A stretch of 64,000 nucleotides of DNA, taken from contig NZ_PPPT01000090.1 of NCBI RefSeq assembly GCF_006483445.1, forward strand, positions 1 to 64,000, in the 5' to 3' direction. The stretch is from Bradyrhizobium guangdongense. GTDB taxonomy: Bacteria; Pseudomonadota; Alphaproteobacteria; Rhizobiales; Xanthobacteraceae. A program made the translations under genes and the position numbers. The notes under the pieces were generated by a model that did no database searches, was not told the DNA's origin, and worked only from the letters and a program-made list of their open reading frames with translations. Positions 9,400-17,731 of this stretch are shown here, one piece after another. Every line of letters begins with the position of its first letter. Position 1 is the first letter of the stretch.

Positions 9400-9861
9400 T
9401 CACTTAACGCGCTCATCGGAAAACGCTTGAGCTGCCCCCGCTTGGTGGGCGCGTCGTTGCGCCCGGTACGGATCGGGCGCGCGTGGGTCAAACACGCTAT
9501 ACGTGCGCCCGTTGGTGTTTGGATCGGTGTTGTCGCTGGTCGAGAAAAGCAACATTGTCCCGCTGTATCGCCAGTGCGAATAGCGCCCCTGCCCAATGAC
9601 CATCACATCGCGATGCACGCTGTGCGCTGGCCCCAGCGGCTTTCCATCCTCATATAATTGCAAGGTCGATTGATCGAGGTTGTCTTTGTCATCCGGCTTG
9701 GCGCCGGGAATTGCAGGATGGACTATGAAACCATGCGTATGTTCATACTGAATAAACGGTCCAGACAGGATGTTCGCGTCAGTTCCCGGCCGCTGATTCA
9801 GAAAAAAAGCAACAGGAAGATAGATCATCAAGATCACGATCAGGAAGGCAGAAGCGCGCAT
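9400..9861 (-). CDS. Unknown small membrane-anchored protein, paralogue of 10284-10778
   Basis: The family is not recognised. The 153-residue product has one hydrophobic N-terminal segment (residues 4-21, FLIVILMIYLPVAFF), probably a signal anchor, then a polar domain. The domain carries LYEDGK (69-74), LGPAHS (76-81), and SDNTDPNTNGRTYSV (109-123). The same three motifs in the same order occur in the protein at 10284-10778, so the two are paralogues. Its start overlaps the stop of the upstream 75-codon frame as TGATG. Location beside a polymerase suggests a periplasmic role in glycan assembly, but this is only context. Confidence 0.65.
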   Translation of the reverse strand: MRASAFLIVILMIYLPVAFFLNQRPGTDANILSGPFIQYEHTHGFIVHPAIPGAKPDDKDNLDQSTLQLYEDGKPLGPAHSVHRDVMVIGQGRYSHWRYSGTMLLFSTSDNTDPNTNGRTYSVFDPRAPDPYRAQRRAHQAGAAQAFSDERVK

Positions 9862-10088
9862 CAGAACTCTTCCCGCGCAACCAGTCGAGCTGCCGTGTAT
9901 GCGTATATCATCTTGCTCGATACAGCGAGCGACAAAGCACCGGTGCGACGACCGAAGAAGACGTCCCAGTCGGCTGCGGCGATTTTCGGATTTCCCATCT
10001 CGTCCGCAATGCGCCGAGCTTCCGGCTCGATGCGCGGATCAAATTCGTCAGGCACCTCGGCTTCCCGATAGAATGGCGTACTGCACAA
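9861..10088 (-). CDS. Possible small hypothetical protein or gene remnant
   Basis: This 75-codon frame starts with TTG at 10088 and has no convincing Shine-Dalgarno sequence. It ends in a TGATG overlap with the start of the 153-residue gene, which argues for real translation. The product contains EARRIADEMGNPKIAAADWD and ends KMIYAYTAARLVAREEF; I do not recognise it. It could equally be the surviving C-terminal piece of a longer gene, since the region upstream to 10283 has no coherent frame. Confidence is low. Confidence 0.3.
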   Translation of the reverse strand: MCSTPFYREAEVPDEFDPRIEPEARRIADEMGNPKIAAADWDVFFGRRTGALSLAVSSKMIYAYTAARLVAREEF

Positions 10089-10283
10089 CCAAAACTAGAG
10101 ATAGAATACACTTCCCGAAATACAATGCAACAGCGTCCGAACAGGCCTGCATGGATCTGTGATATAGTTCCAACAATTGACCTGTTGCGAGCAATGCGCC
10201 ACATCGATGCGTGGAGCCACGGCGAATGGCGCCTGTACGGATAGGTTAGGTCGATGATGAAGGGTAATGCTTGACTGCTCGCA

Positions 10284-10778
10284 ATGAAGACATGGAACAC
10301 CCGATCGAGACTCATAGCCGTCATTACCGCTGCTCTCGGATATTTCGCGACGGCTTACTGGCTGACGATCTCGTACAGCGCTGACCCAAGGTTCACCGTA
10401 GGCCCCCCGGTTCCCGGCGAAAAGGTTCTGCTGTGGAAGCCGTTTTCGAGACAAGGCTCCCTACCCAGCTTTGCGTTCGGGACCGAACGCTACTCGATGT
10501 TTGATGATTTGGGCGATTCCGGAGACCATCCCTATCGCTCTCCAATCGAGCTCTACGAAGACGGAAAGCGGTTGGGTCCGGCTCATAGTAGCACGGCTGA
10601 AATTGCCGCACTCGGAGGCGGCCGGTTCGCGCATCTGAAACTGAACGGCAGCACCATCCTATTCTCGGCTAGCGACAATTCCGACCCCAACACGAACGGT
10701 AGGGCATATTGGATTGTAAGACCACCCGCCCCCGCCGAATCCGGTCAATCGACGACGCCCGCGGCGCCTGGCAGATGA
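10284..10778 (+). CDS. Unknown small membrane-anchored protein, paralogue of 9400-9861
   Basis: The 164-residue product has one N-terminal hydrophobic segment (about residues 9-30) followed by a periplasmic-type domain. It carries LYEDGK (90-95), LGPAHS (97-102), and SDNSDPNTNGRAYWI (130-144), shared in order and spacing with the protein at 9400-9861. Between the second and third blocks both have a G-x-GR(F/Y)-x-H stretch. The C-terminus is proline-rich. The ATG at 10284 is the natural start, just before a twin-arginine-free basic segment (NTRSRL). The family is not recognised; sharing with its neighbour implies duplication within the locus. Confidence 0.65.
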   Translation: MKTWNTRSRLIAVITAALGYFATAYWLTISYSADPRFTVGPPVPGEKVLLWKPFSRQGSLPSFAFGTERYSMFDDLGDSGDHPYRSPIELYEDGKRLGPAHSSTAEIAALGGGRFAHLKLNGSTILFSASDNSDPNTNGRAYWIVRPPAPAESGQSTTPAAPGR

Positions 10779-10939
10779 ACGACGTCTGCCGTCAACAGAC
10801 GCGCGGAGCTTCTCACTTGAGCCTTCCTTGTGATCGGACAGATCGATGTCACCACTTCCACCCGGTTGCGAACCATTGTTGATCAGACCCGGGCTCATGA
10901 CATAGACCTTGTCCATGCGAAAGGGATTAAACTAAGCCA

Positions 10940-12136
10940 GTGCGTGTCCTCATCCTCAACGCCGACTATCCGCGCTTTGTGGCGTGGCTGTATCAGCGCA
11001 ATCCCGAGCTTGCCGGCGCGCCCTACGCTGCGCAAATGGCCGCACGAAATGCCAGCCTGTTCGGCGTCGCCGATTTCTACTCGCGCAACTTCGCAGCAGC
11101 CGGACATGTCGCTACCGACATTCACGTGAACAATCCCTGGATGCAGGCGGCATGGGCGCGCGAGCACGGTTTCGCCGTGGAGCAGCCGCCGGCGCCCGGC
11201 TCCGACGCCCCGCGGCAAGCGATTCCCAACTGGCTGCAGCGCGGAATCGCACCGTTCAAGCCCGTCCTCAGGCCGCTCGCACGCAAGGTCGGCTTGAGCC
11301 CGCGGCTCGATGCCGAGGCGGAAAAGATCCTGCTGGCGCAGATCGAGGAATTCCGGCCGGACCTGGTGCTCAACCAGGACGTCTTTCACGTCGATACGCG
11401 CCTTGCGCGACGGATCAAGGGCATCGGCCACCCGATTCTGATCGGCCAGGTCGGTATCGTTCCCTCGCGTGGCGAGGACTGGTCGGCCTATGATCTGATG
11501 ATCTCGCAGCTCTTCCAGGTCGTTCGGACGTTCCGCAACGCGGGCGTCAGGTCCGAAGTGCTTCATCTGGCCTTCGAGCCCGACATCCTCGACGTGCTTC
11601 CGCCGGCGCCCGAGCGCAGCATCGACATCTCCTTCGTCGGCGCCGTGTCGGCCGATCACCAGCAGCGGGTCGCACAGCTCGAAGCGGTGGCACGGACTTA
11701 CGATCTGAAACTCTACGGCAGCGGACTCCAGACCCTTCCCGCCTCCTCGCCGCTGCACCGCTGCTACCAAGGCGAGGTGTGGGGCGTCGAGATGTATCAG
11801 GTTCTCAGGGCATCGCGCGTGACGTTGAACTCGCACATCGACATGGCCGGTCGCGAAGCCGGCAACATGCGGCTGTTCGAGGCAACGGGGGTCGGCTCGT
11901 TTCTGCTGACCGATGCCAAGGACAACTTGCCCAGCCTGTTCGAGCCGGGGCGCGAAGTCGCCGTGTGGACATCGGTCGAAGACTGCTTGTCAGAGATCAA
12001 GGCCGCCCTCGACGATGAAGACCGGCGACAAGCCATCGCCCGGGCCGGTCAGGCCCGAACCATGGCGCAGCACACCTATCGTCAACGCGTGCAGACCCTT
12101 CTTCGGCTCGCCGCAGAACTGCCCGCACGCCGATGA
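10940..12136 (+). CDS. CgeB-like glycosyltransferase
   Basis: The 398-residue protein starts with GTG at 10940 and looks like the CgeB/Glyco_trans_1_2 group. The C-terminal third has the characteristic run NMRLFEATGVGSFLLTD followed by NLPSLFEPGREVAVW and ends with a QHTYRQRV segment. The N-terminal third includes an unusual YPRFVAWLYQRNPELA beginning, matching proteins that glycosylate surface or spore polymers. It overlaps the next methyltransferase gene by 4 nt (ATGA), making a two-gene rightward unit. The donor and acceptor sugars are unknown. Confidence 0.7.
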   Translation: MRVLILNADYPRFVAWLYQRNPELAGAPYAAQMAARNASLFGVADFYSRNFAAAGHVATDIHVNNPWMQAAWAREHGFAVEQPPAPGSDAPRQAIPNWLQRGIAPFKPVLRPLARKVGLSPRLDAEAEKILLAQIEEFRPDLVLNQDVFHVDTRLARRIKGIGHPILIGQVGIVPSRGEDWSAYDLMISQLFQVVRTFRNAGVRSEVLHLAFEPDILDVLPPAPERSIDISFVGAVSADHQQRVAQLEAVARTYDLKLYGSGLQTLPASSPLHRCYQGEVWGVEMYQVLRASRVTLNSHIDMAGREAGNMRLFEATGVGSFLLTDAKDNLPSLFEPGREVAVWTSVEDCLSEIKAALDDEDRRQAIARAGQARTMAQHTYRQRVQTLLRLAAELPARR

Positions 12137-12939
12137 AGCCAGGTTCGCTCGCCAGACGGCTCGCTGCTCGCATCATCCGGTCGATCCCGATTGTGCGGCG
12201 TCAATTCCTGACCTCGACCGACTACCGTGTGCTCAGCGGCCCCGACGAGGCCCGCAGAACCTCGACTACATCGAACGGATGGTTCGCCGCACGCACGGTG
12301 CAGCGCCAGGAACGCGCCTATCTGAATCTGATCGAAGCCATGAAGCGAGGCGCTCCCCGCCTCGATTTCGCGGTCGCCGCGGCCGCCGTCGAGGAGACCA
12401 AGCTTGCAACACCGACTGTGCTCGAGGTTGGCTGCGGCAGTGGCTACTATTCGGAGATCTTTGCCCGTTTGCTGCCCGGCAAACTCCGCTATTCCGGAGT
12501 GGACTATTCCGAGGCGATGATCGCGCGCGCACGTGCGCGATACCAGTCGGTCGCCTTCGAAGTCGCGGACGCAACTCAGCTGCCATATCCAAACGACAGC
12601 TTCGACATCGTCTTCAATGGCGTGTCCCTATTGCATATCCTCGCCTATCAAGACGCCATTCGCGAGGCAGCGCGCGTCGCCTCGCGCTTCTGCATCCTGC
12701 ATACGGTGCCCGTTCACCAACATCGCACAACTTTTCTGACCAAGTACGCATATGGCGCGCCGGTCGTCGAAATCATCTTCGAGAAGAGGGAACTGATTGA
12801 ACTTTGCGAAAACGCAGGGCTCACATTGGTACGTGAGTGGTCGTGTATTCCGTATGATCTGCGCGAGATCACCGGGCACCATTCGACAACCGAAACCTAT
12901 TTGTTCTCCAAGCGAAGCGCGCCCACGGCGGCCCCCTGA
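12133..12939 (+). CDS. Class I SAM-dependent methyltransferase
   Basis: The 268-residue protein has motif I VLEVGCGSGYYSEIFAR at about residues 97-113, an acidic end of beta-2 in YSGVDYSEAMI, and DATQLPYPNDSFDIVFNG for the later motifs, typical of Methyltransf_11/25 enzymes. Its ATG overlaps the TGA of the glycosyltransferase gene, so the pair is probably co-translated. A glycan O- or terminal-methyl transfer is a reasonable inference from context. The gene ends 23 bp from the convergent GT4 gene. Confidence 0.72.
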   Translation: MKPGSLARRLAARIIRSIPIVRRQFLTSTDYRVLSGPDEARRTSTTSNGWFAARTVQRQERAYLNLIEAMKRGAPRLDFAVAAAAVEETKLATPTVLEVGCGSGYYSEIFARLLPGKLRYSGVDYSEAMIARARARYQSVAFEVADATQLPYPNDSFDIVFNGVSLLHILAYQDAIREAARVASRFCILHTVPVHQHRTTFLTKYAYGAPVVEIIFEKRELIELCENAGLTLVREWSCIPYDLREITGHHSTTETYLFSKRSAPTAAP

Positions 12940-12962
12940 ACGGGCGCCGCAGGTCCGTTGGA

Positions 12963-14150
12963 TCATTTCCAACAACGACGCTGCGGTTCGAATCTGTCGA
13001 ATATCTTGAATACGCCGGCAACGAACTCGCGGCCAGTCCACTTCCTCGCGCGAGCCTTGCCGCGCTCGACGAGCTTGCCTCGCAACTCCGCATCGGACAG
13101 AACCTTGCGGACCGCATGCGCCAGGGACGCCGGGTCCGTTGGATCGAACAGGAGCGCCGCGTCTCCGAGCTGCTCCTCGGCCCCGAGATAGTTTGAAACG
13201 ACGGCGGGGCATCCCAACGCGAACGCCTCAAGCGGCGGCAGGTTCTCCGGACCCGAAAAGGATGGATAGACCAGCGCGCGGGCGTGCTTGTACAGCCCAA
13301 TGACGTCCTCGGTCGGCACGAAACCGAGAATGATAACCTTGTGCGAGACCCCGAGGTCGGCAGCGCAGCTTTCAACAAACGCCCGATTGCCCCTGTCGGA
13401 TCCGACGAGAACGAGAGGCGGCGTATCGGGATCGGATTCGACGAGAATCTTGAGCGCCCGAAGCAGGTTCACATGGTTCTTGTGAGGCCAGAACTGAGCC
13501 GGATAGAAGAGGAACTCCTTCGGAAGGTTGGCCGGTGGCTCGCTTGCCTGCTCGGCTGCTCGCAGTGCAAAGCTGGGCGTTGGGTGCGGCAGGATGTCGA
13601 CATGATCTTCCGGAACGCCGCAGTACCGGGCAACCTGATCCTTGCCGACCTTTGTCCCCACGATGATCGACGTCGCCCGCCGTAGATGTCTCGAAAAAAA
13701 GAGCTCCCGATGCTCCCACTGCCAGTTTCGGTTCATTTCCGGCAACCATGGATGCGTCAAGTACTGAAGATCCCACAGCGTCGTCACGTAGGGGATTTCG
13801 TAGGTATCGTGGTTCCCTCCGGCGAGCCAGACGAACTCTATCCCGAGAGCGTGCATCTGCTGCTCGAACCGGCTCGGCCTTCTCCAAAAATATCCAAATA
13901 CGGGCAGATAGTGACGAAGCAGGGAAATACGCCGGTCCAGGATCCCGGGCTTGCAGCTCGCGACCAGCGCAACGTTCGGCGCCAATTGCTCTCCGCGCAT
14001 TGCCTGCACGTAGTCTCCTGGCGCGAACAACGTGAAGCGATGCGAGCTCGTCGCTGCCTGCTCCAGGAACGCTGCCACCACGTCGTGTACGAACGTAAAC
14101 CCGCCGCCAAGCTGCTTATCAATGTCGCCCAGGACGACGCCGACGTGCAT
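12963..14150 (-). CDS. GT4-family glycosyltransferase
   Basis: This 395-residue GT-B glycosyltransferase has the retaining EX7E pattern in SFSGPENLPPLEAFALGCP at about residues 289-307. The N-terminal domain includes a glycine-rich GGGFTFVHDV acceptor-side loop. The middle segment FLFYPAQFWPHKNHVNLLRA is the standard linker/beta strand of GT4 proteins. The ATG at 14150 lies 9 nt downstream of the stop of the aminotransferase gene, so it is distal in a leftward run. Donor sugar specificity cannot be assigned; a perosamine-like sugar is possible because of the neighbouring synthase. Confidence 0.8.
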   Translation of the reverse strand: MHVGVVLGDIDKQLGGGFTFVHDVVAAFLEQAATSSHRFTLFAPGDYVQAMRGEQLAPNVALVASCKPGILDRRISLLRHYLPVFGYFWRRPSRFEQQMHALGIEFVWLAGGNHDTYEIPYVTTLWDLQYLTHPWLPEMNRNWQWEHRELFFSRHLRRATSIIVGTKVGKDQVARYCGVPEDHVDILPHPTPSFALRAAEQASEPPANLPKEFLFYPAQFWPHKNHVNLLRALKILVESDPDTPPLVLVGSDRGNRAFVESCAADLGVSHKVIILGFVPTEDVIGLYKHARALVYPSFSGPENLPPLEAFALGCPAVVSNYLGAEEQLGDAALLFDPTDPASLAHAVRKVLSDAELRGKLVERGKARARKWTGREFVAGVFKIFDRFEPQRRCWK

Positions 14151-14159
14151 TCAACTGCC

Positions 14160-15266
14160 TCAACTTCTGGCTTTGACGACGGCGTCGGCTACGTATTGAA
14201 GTTTTTCGTCGGACAAGCTCGGCGCGGACGGCAAGTAAAGGCCTCTCTCCCAAAGCCCGTCGGCAACGGGACATTTGTCGGACTGGAACCCGGGCATTTC
14301 CTTAAGGATGGGCTGTTGATTCATCGGACAGAAGAACGTCCGCGTCTCGATGCCGGCCTTGGCCAACCTGCCGGCCAGCTCGTCGCGCGTCAGCCCGAAC
14401 TCGGGCTCGACGGTCAGCGCATACATCCAATAGACGTTTCGCGCCCAGTTCAGCTCGACCGGCAGGCGCAGGCCGGGCACCTTCCCGAGCAGGGCGTTAT
14501 ACGTGGCGGCCACCCGGCGCTTGTCGGCAATGATCTGCTCGATCTTCTCGAGCTGGGCCAGTCCCATCGCAGCCTGATAGCTCGTCATGCGGAAATTGTA
14601 GCCCGCCACTTCGTGACGGAATCGAGGCTTTGTAAAGCCGAGATTTCGAAGAAGGCGGAGGCGTTCGGCGAGCGCGTCGTCATTGGTCGTCACCATGCCC
14701 CCTTCGCCGGTGGTGATGACCTTGTTGGCATAGAAGCTGTAGCACGCCATATCGCCGAAGCTCCCGGTCATACGTCCTCTGACGGTGGCTCCGTGCGACT
14801 CGGCGCAATCCTCGATCACCACGAGATTGTGCCTCTTGGCGATCTCCATCAGCCTGTCCATGTCGACAGGATGTCCGAAGAGGTGAACCGGAATGATCGC
14901 CTTCGTCCTGGGCGTGATCAGCGCCTCGATCAGCTCGAGATCCAAATTCCAGGTGAGATTCTCGGAATCGACCGGCACGGGCATGCCGCCATTGTGATAC
15001 ACGCCGAGCGCGGTGGCGATGTTGGTGCTCGCGCTGACGAGCACCTCGTCCCCCTGCCCGACGCCTGCCGCATCGACCGCGAGATGCAGGGCGGTCGTTC
15101 CGCTGGTGACGGCAATGCCGTGCTTACAGCCGCAATACTCGGCAAAGCCCTTCTCGAACCGATCGAGATAGCTACCAAAGTTGCCGGAAATCTCTCCGCG
15201 CCGAAGCGCGTCCGTAACATAGGCGATTTCCTGGTCGCCGATGAGAGGTTCAAAGACGGGGATCAT
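14160..15266 (-). CDS. Perosamine-synthase-like DegT aminotransferase
   Basis: The 368-residue PLP enzyme has its lysine in YSFYANKVITTGEGGMV, nearly the signature of GDP-perosamine synthases, and begins IPVFEPLIGDQEIAYVTDAL, also typical. These enzymes aminate C4 of GDP-4-keto-6-deoxymannose. No GDP-mannose dehydratase (Gmd) is seen in the window, so the keto-sugar supply must come from elsewhere, or the enzyme acts on another 4-keto sugar. The start overlaps the cupin gene by 4 nt (ATGA). It is the second of three to four genes reading left from about 15676. Confidence 0.7.
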   Translation of the reverse strand: MIPVFEPLIGDQEIAYVTDALRRGEISGNFGSYLDRFEKGFAEYCGCKHGIAVTSGTTALHLAVDAAGVGQGDEVLVSASTNIATALGVYHNGGMPVPVDSENLTWNLDLELIEALITPRTKAIIPVHLFGHPVDMDRLMEIAKRHNLVVIEDCAESHGATVRGRMTGSFGDMACYSFYANKVITTGEGGMVTTNDDALAERLRLLRNLGFTKPRFRHEVAGYNFRMTSYQAAMGLAQLEKIEQIIADKRRVAATYNALLGKVPGLRLPVELNWARNVYWMYALTVEPEFGLTRDELAGRLAKAGIETRTFFCPMNQQPILKEMPGFQSDKCPVADGLWERGLYLPSAPSLSDEKLQYVADAVVKARS

Positions 15267-15676
15267 CGTTGCACACCAATCTCGACCTTGTCCCGGTCCG
15301 CACCCAGGAAGGGGCCCTGTTTGACACTAACACATTGCATATCCTCCAACACGCGCACCGAATGCGCGCCATGGACCAAGAGGATTGCGTCGCCCACCCG
15401 CAGCACGACCTCGTGAAAGCGAACCCCGCCGTCAGAAAAGAAATCGACCGCGACAACGCCCTTCTGGACAACGAACATCTGTTGCAGGTCGTCGATCTTG
15501 CGTTCGATCGTGGGGTGATAATGTGCGGGTTCGACGAAATCGTGCCCATGGGCGAGCAGCCCGAACTGGAACGATGAACCGGCCGGCGAAAAGAATACGC
15601 TCTTGTCTACCGTTGTGCCGGCGCGGATGATTTCGGCGTAGCGCTTGCCTTCGTGCTCGACTACTTCGAATTTCAT
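15263..15676 (-). CDS. Small cupin-fold protein, possibly sugar-modifying
   Basis: This 137-residue protein has a cupin-type double-stranded beta-helix pattern. A histidine cluster in HGHDFVEPAHYHP could bind metal or substrate, and a GDAILLVHGAHSVRVLEDM segment forms the second motif. It overlaps the aminotransferase gene, so the two are made together. Small cupins in glycan loci include nucleotide-sugar epimerases/isomerases (FdtA/WxcM type) and phosphomannose-isomerase-like proteins; which one applies here cannot be decided from sequence. A role in preparing the keto-sugar for the adjacent aminotransferase is an inference. Confidence 0.55.
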   Translation of the reverse strand: MKFEVVEHEGKRYAEIIRAGTTVDKSVFFSPAGSSFQFGLLAHGHDFVEPAHYHPTIERKIDDLQQMFVVQKGVVAVDFFSDGGVRFHEVVLRVGDAILLVHGAHSVRVLEDMQCVSVKQGPFLGADRDKVEIGVQR

Positions 15677-15698
15677 TTCTCAACTCCGCATGCAGCGA

Positions 15699-16631
15699 TC
15701 AATTCAGATCTCCGAGCCGAACCAGGGCATCGCGATCGACATCATAGACCTCCATGTCGCTTATTTCCTTTAATCGCGCGGCTCCCGACAGGAACGTGAG
15801 CCTGCCGGCCTCGTCTCTGGATTCCCGGAATTGAGACTCGACGTACCCTTCCGCCGCCGTTAACACCCGCTGGCCGTTGAGACAATCGCGGCGCACAAAG
15901 AACGCGTTGTTGCCCGCGCTGTTGGATCCCACGAACGCGTACCCCTTGCGTTCGCCAAGATGCACTAACGCGCCGAGCGAGGCGCCCCAATATAAATTGG
16001 AGCTGTGGGCACGCGACCGGACAAACGTCTTCTCATACGGTACGGTTACCGCGTGGCGCGGCCCAAACACGCTGTTGTATTCCGCCACCACGATCATGGG
16101 ATTGACCACTTCGATCTTGTCCCAGACCCAGTAGTCGTTGCCATCGATATCGACACTGAGCAAACCGATCTCGCCGGAGAACCCATTATCCACGAAAATG
16201 CGGTTGATATTCTCGGCATCGACAAACGCATCGACGGCGACGAGATTGTGGCGCCAATAGATCGAGCTGTTCCGCACGCGGCGCACGTTGGACAGATCTC
16301 CATCGATGATGAGCCCGCGCCAATTATCGTTCAGCACCAGAAACCGCGTGTTCGCTTCGTCGTAGGACTCGACGCCAAATTCGATGAAGCTTCGGCATTG
16401 CGCCGGGATGCGGGCTTGCCTGATCAGATATTGGATGATGCCATCCTCACCAAACTGGGAGAAGACCTTGAACTCGGCTCGCCTGATGTCGTCAACAGTC
16501 CCCAGCGAAGCGAGCTGCAGGTTCAGAGTCTTGGCGGCAAGCAGCTTGGCATCCTGGATGTGCCCCGGTAGCGCAAGCAGCTCGCGCGCACGCGCCGTCA
16601 AACCCCGGAATCTGCGTACAAATCGTATCAA
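15699..16631 (-). CDS. FkbM-like protein of unknown substrate
   Basis: The 310-residue protein resembles the FkbM/methyltransferase-fold proteins of polysaccharide loci. Segments include FKVFSQFGEDGIIQYLI (about residues 53-69), FIEFGVESYDEANTRFLVLN and GLLSVDIDGNDYWVWDKIE. The glycine-rich SAM loop is replaced by EFGVESY, so methyltransferase activity is uncertain. The downstream half contains a FGPRHAVTVPYEKTFVRS loop. It lies between the cupin and methyltransferase genes on the same strand. I treat it as a conserved glycan-locus protein rather than a proven enzyme. Confidence 0.55.
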   Translation of the reverse strand: MIRFVRRFRGLTARARELLALPGHIQDAKLLAAKTLNLQLASLGTVDDIRRAEFKVFSQFGEDGIIQYLIRQARIPAQCRSFIEFGVESYDEANTRFLVLNDNWRGLIIDGDLSNVRRVRNSSIYWRHNLVAVDAFVDAENINRIFVDNGFSGEIGLLSVDIDGNDYWVWDKIEVVNPMIVVAEYNSVFGPRHAVTVPYEKTFVRSRAHSSNLYWGASLGALVHLGERKGYAFVGSNSAGNNAFFVRRDCLNGQRVLTAAEGYVESQFRESRDEAGRLTFLSGAARLKEISDMEVYDVDRDALVRLGDLN

Positions 16632-16762
16632 GACGGTGTCACCGCGGCCTCAGTCCAAACGATCGAGTTTGGTGATTAGCCCAAGGGAAAGAGGGTCGCA
16701 ACCTGAAAGCGCCGCCAGAACATCGGCCGATCATAGCCTGCGGACGCCGTCGGGCACGCCGC

Positions 16763-17578
16763 CTACTGCCAATCCAGCTCTTCCAGACGCCCGTCGGTAT
16801 TGGAGCAGCGCCAATAGGCCTCGACGCGCCCGTTGGCCAGCGAGGCCAGGGGATATCTCTGCTGTTTGACACGAACGTGCTTGAACTGTTGCCCAAGAAG
16901 GGCTCGCAGATCGTCGAGCGTGTCAAAGACCTGGAGATGATCCTGCCCTTCCGGCCCCAGGCTTTCCGAACCGCAGAAAACGCCGCCGGTTGCCAGCGCC
17001 GAGGAGATCTTCCGCAAGACCTCCATGGAACCGTCGCGGGTAAAGTGACCGATTGCGCCATCGAAGATGATGATGTCGTAGCTTGGCCGCGGGAACGCAT
17101 CAATCACGGCATCGAGGCGACGATAGACGATGTTCGGCGCAGGATTGTGGCTGAGAGCATAGCCAATTGCGCTCTCTTCGATGTCGATGGCGTCGACATG
17201 AGCTGCCCTCGGCGCGTAAAAGCGCTTCGTCAGAGCTCCATCCCCGCACCCTATGTCAAGCACCGTGGCCCCGTCGCCGATGATCTCGGCGGACAGGAAG
17301 GCGCGCGTCAGCGAATACACGCCGGCTCCAAGGCTCCCGTCAAACAGCTCGAACAAGGCGCCCGCATGAATGCTGAAATGCGGCTCGCCATAGACCTGCC
17401 AGGCCCAGTGACGCCGGAACACGCTCTTATAGTAGAGCGACAAGGTAGACTTCGCGATCCGTTCGCGAAACGTCGATCCGAATAGCGCGATCTCTCCAGC
17501 ATGCAGCCCGTTGCGGGCAACCGGGTTATTTCGAACCGCCCTTGCGATAGCGGATTTGGACGACTTGCCGATCTTCAT
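16763..17578 (-). CDS. Class I SAM-dependent methyltransferase
   Basis: The product has motif I VLDIGCGDGALTKRF, then AIDIEESAIGYAL and YDIIIFDGAIGHF, as in Methyltransf_11/23 enzymes. The longest frame begins at a TTG (17638), but I prefer the ATG at 17578 (271 residues, MKIGKSSK), because the 20 residues before it look non-conserved; neither start has a strong Shine-Dalgarno. The last gene product in this leftward series has no recognised partner domain. It probably methylates a sugar or a glycan end. Confidence 0.7.
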   Translation of the reverse strand: MKIGKSSKSAIARAVRNNPVARNGLHAGEIALFGSTFRERIAKSTLSLYYKSVFRRHWAWQVYGEPHFSIHAGALFELFDGSLGAGVYSLTRAFLSAEIIGDGATVLDIGCGDGALTKRFYAPRAAHVDAIDIEESAIGYALSHNPAPNIVYRRLDAVIDAFPRPSYDIIIFDGAIGHFTRDGSMEVLRKISSALATGGVFCGSESLGPEGQDHLQVFDTLDDLRALLGQQFKHVRVKQQRYPLASLANGRVEAYWRCSNTDGRLEELDWQ

Positions 17579-17689
17579 CACAAATTGAACCTTGACACCA
17601 ATTACGCCGTTGGCCTCGACATTGTAAACGAGTTGCAAACCCGCTGGAAGCTATCGATGCATCCTGGGCGACGTAGCTACCATCTCGGG

Positions 17690-17712
17690 CTACTGTGCAT
17701 GGGGTTGTTTTC
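17690..17712 (+). repeat. 23-bp intergenic repeat, copy 1
   Basis: A perfect 23-nt match, in the same orientation, occurs at 58050-58072. The core reads TACTGTGCATGGGGTTG. This copy lies in the gap between the methyltransferase start (17578) and the flippase stop (17732), on the strand opposite to both. Both copies sit within about 80 bp downstream of a gene end. Identity at two sites 40 kb apart, with unrelated flanks, marks it as a dispersed small element rather than coding homology. Function is unknown. Confidence 0.7.
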
Positions 17713-17731
17713 GACCTTTTGTCGTTCGCGG

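Noticed and set aside
13686-15416. A 576-codon plus-strand frame opposite the GT4 and perosamine-like genes.
   Set aside because: It crosses two complete minus-strand genes and their junction, and has no homology pattern. The genes on the other strand carry PLP-lysine and EX7E motifs.
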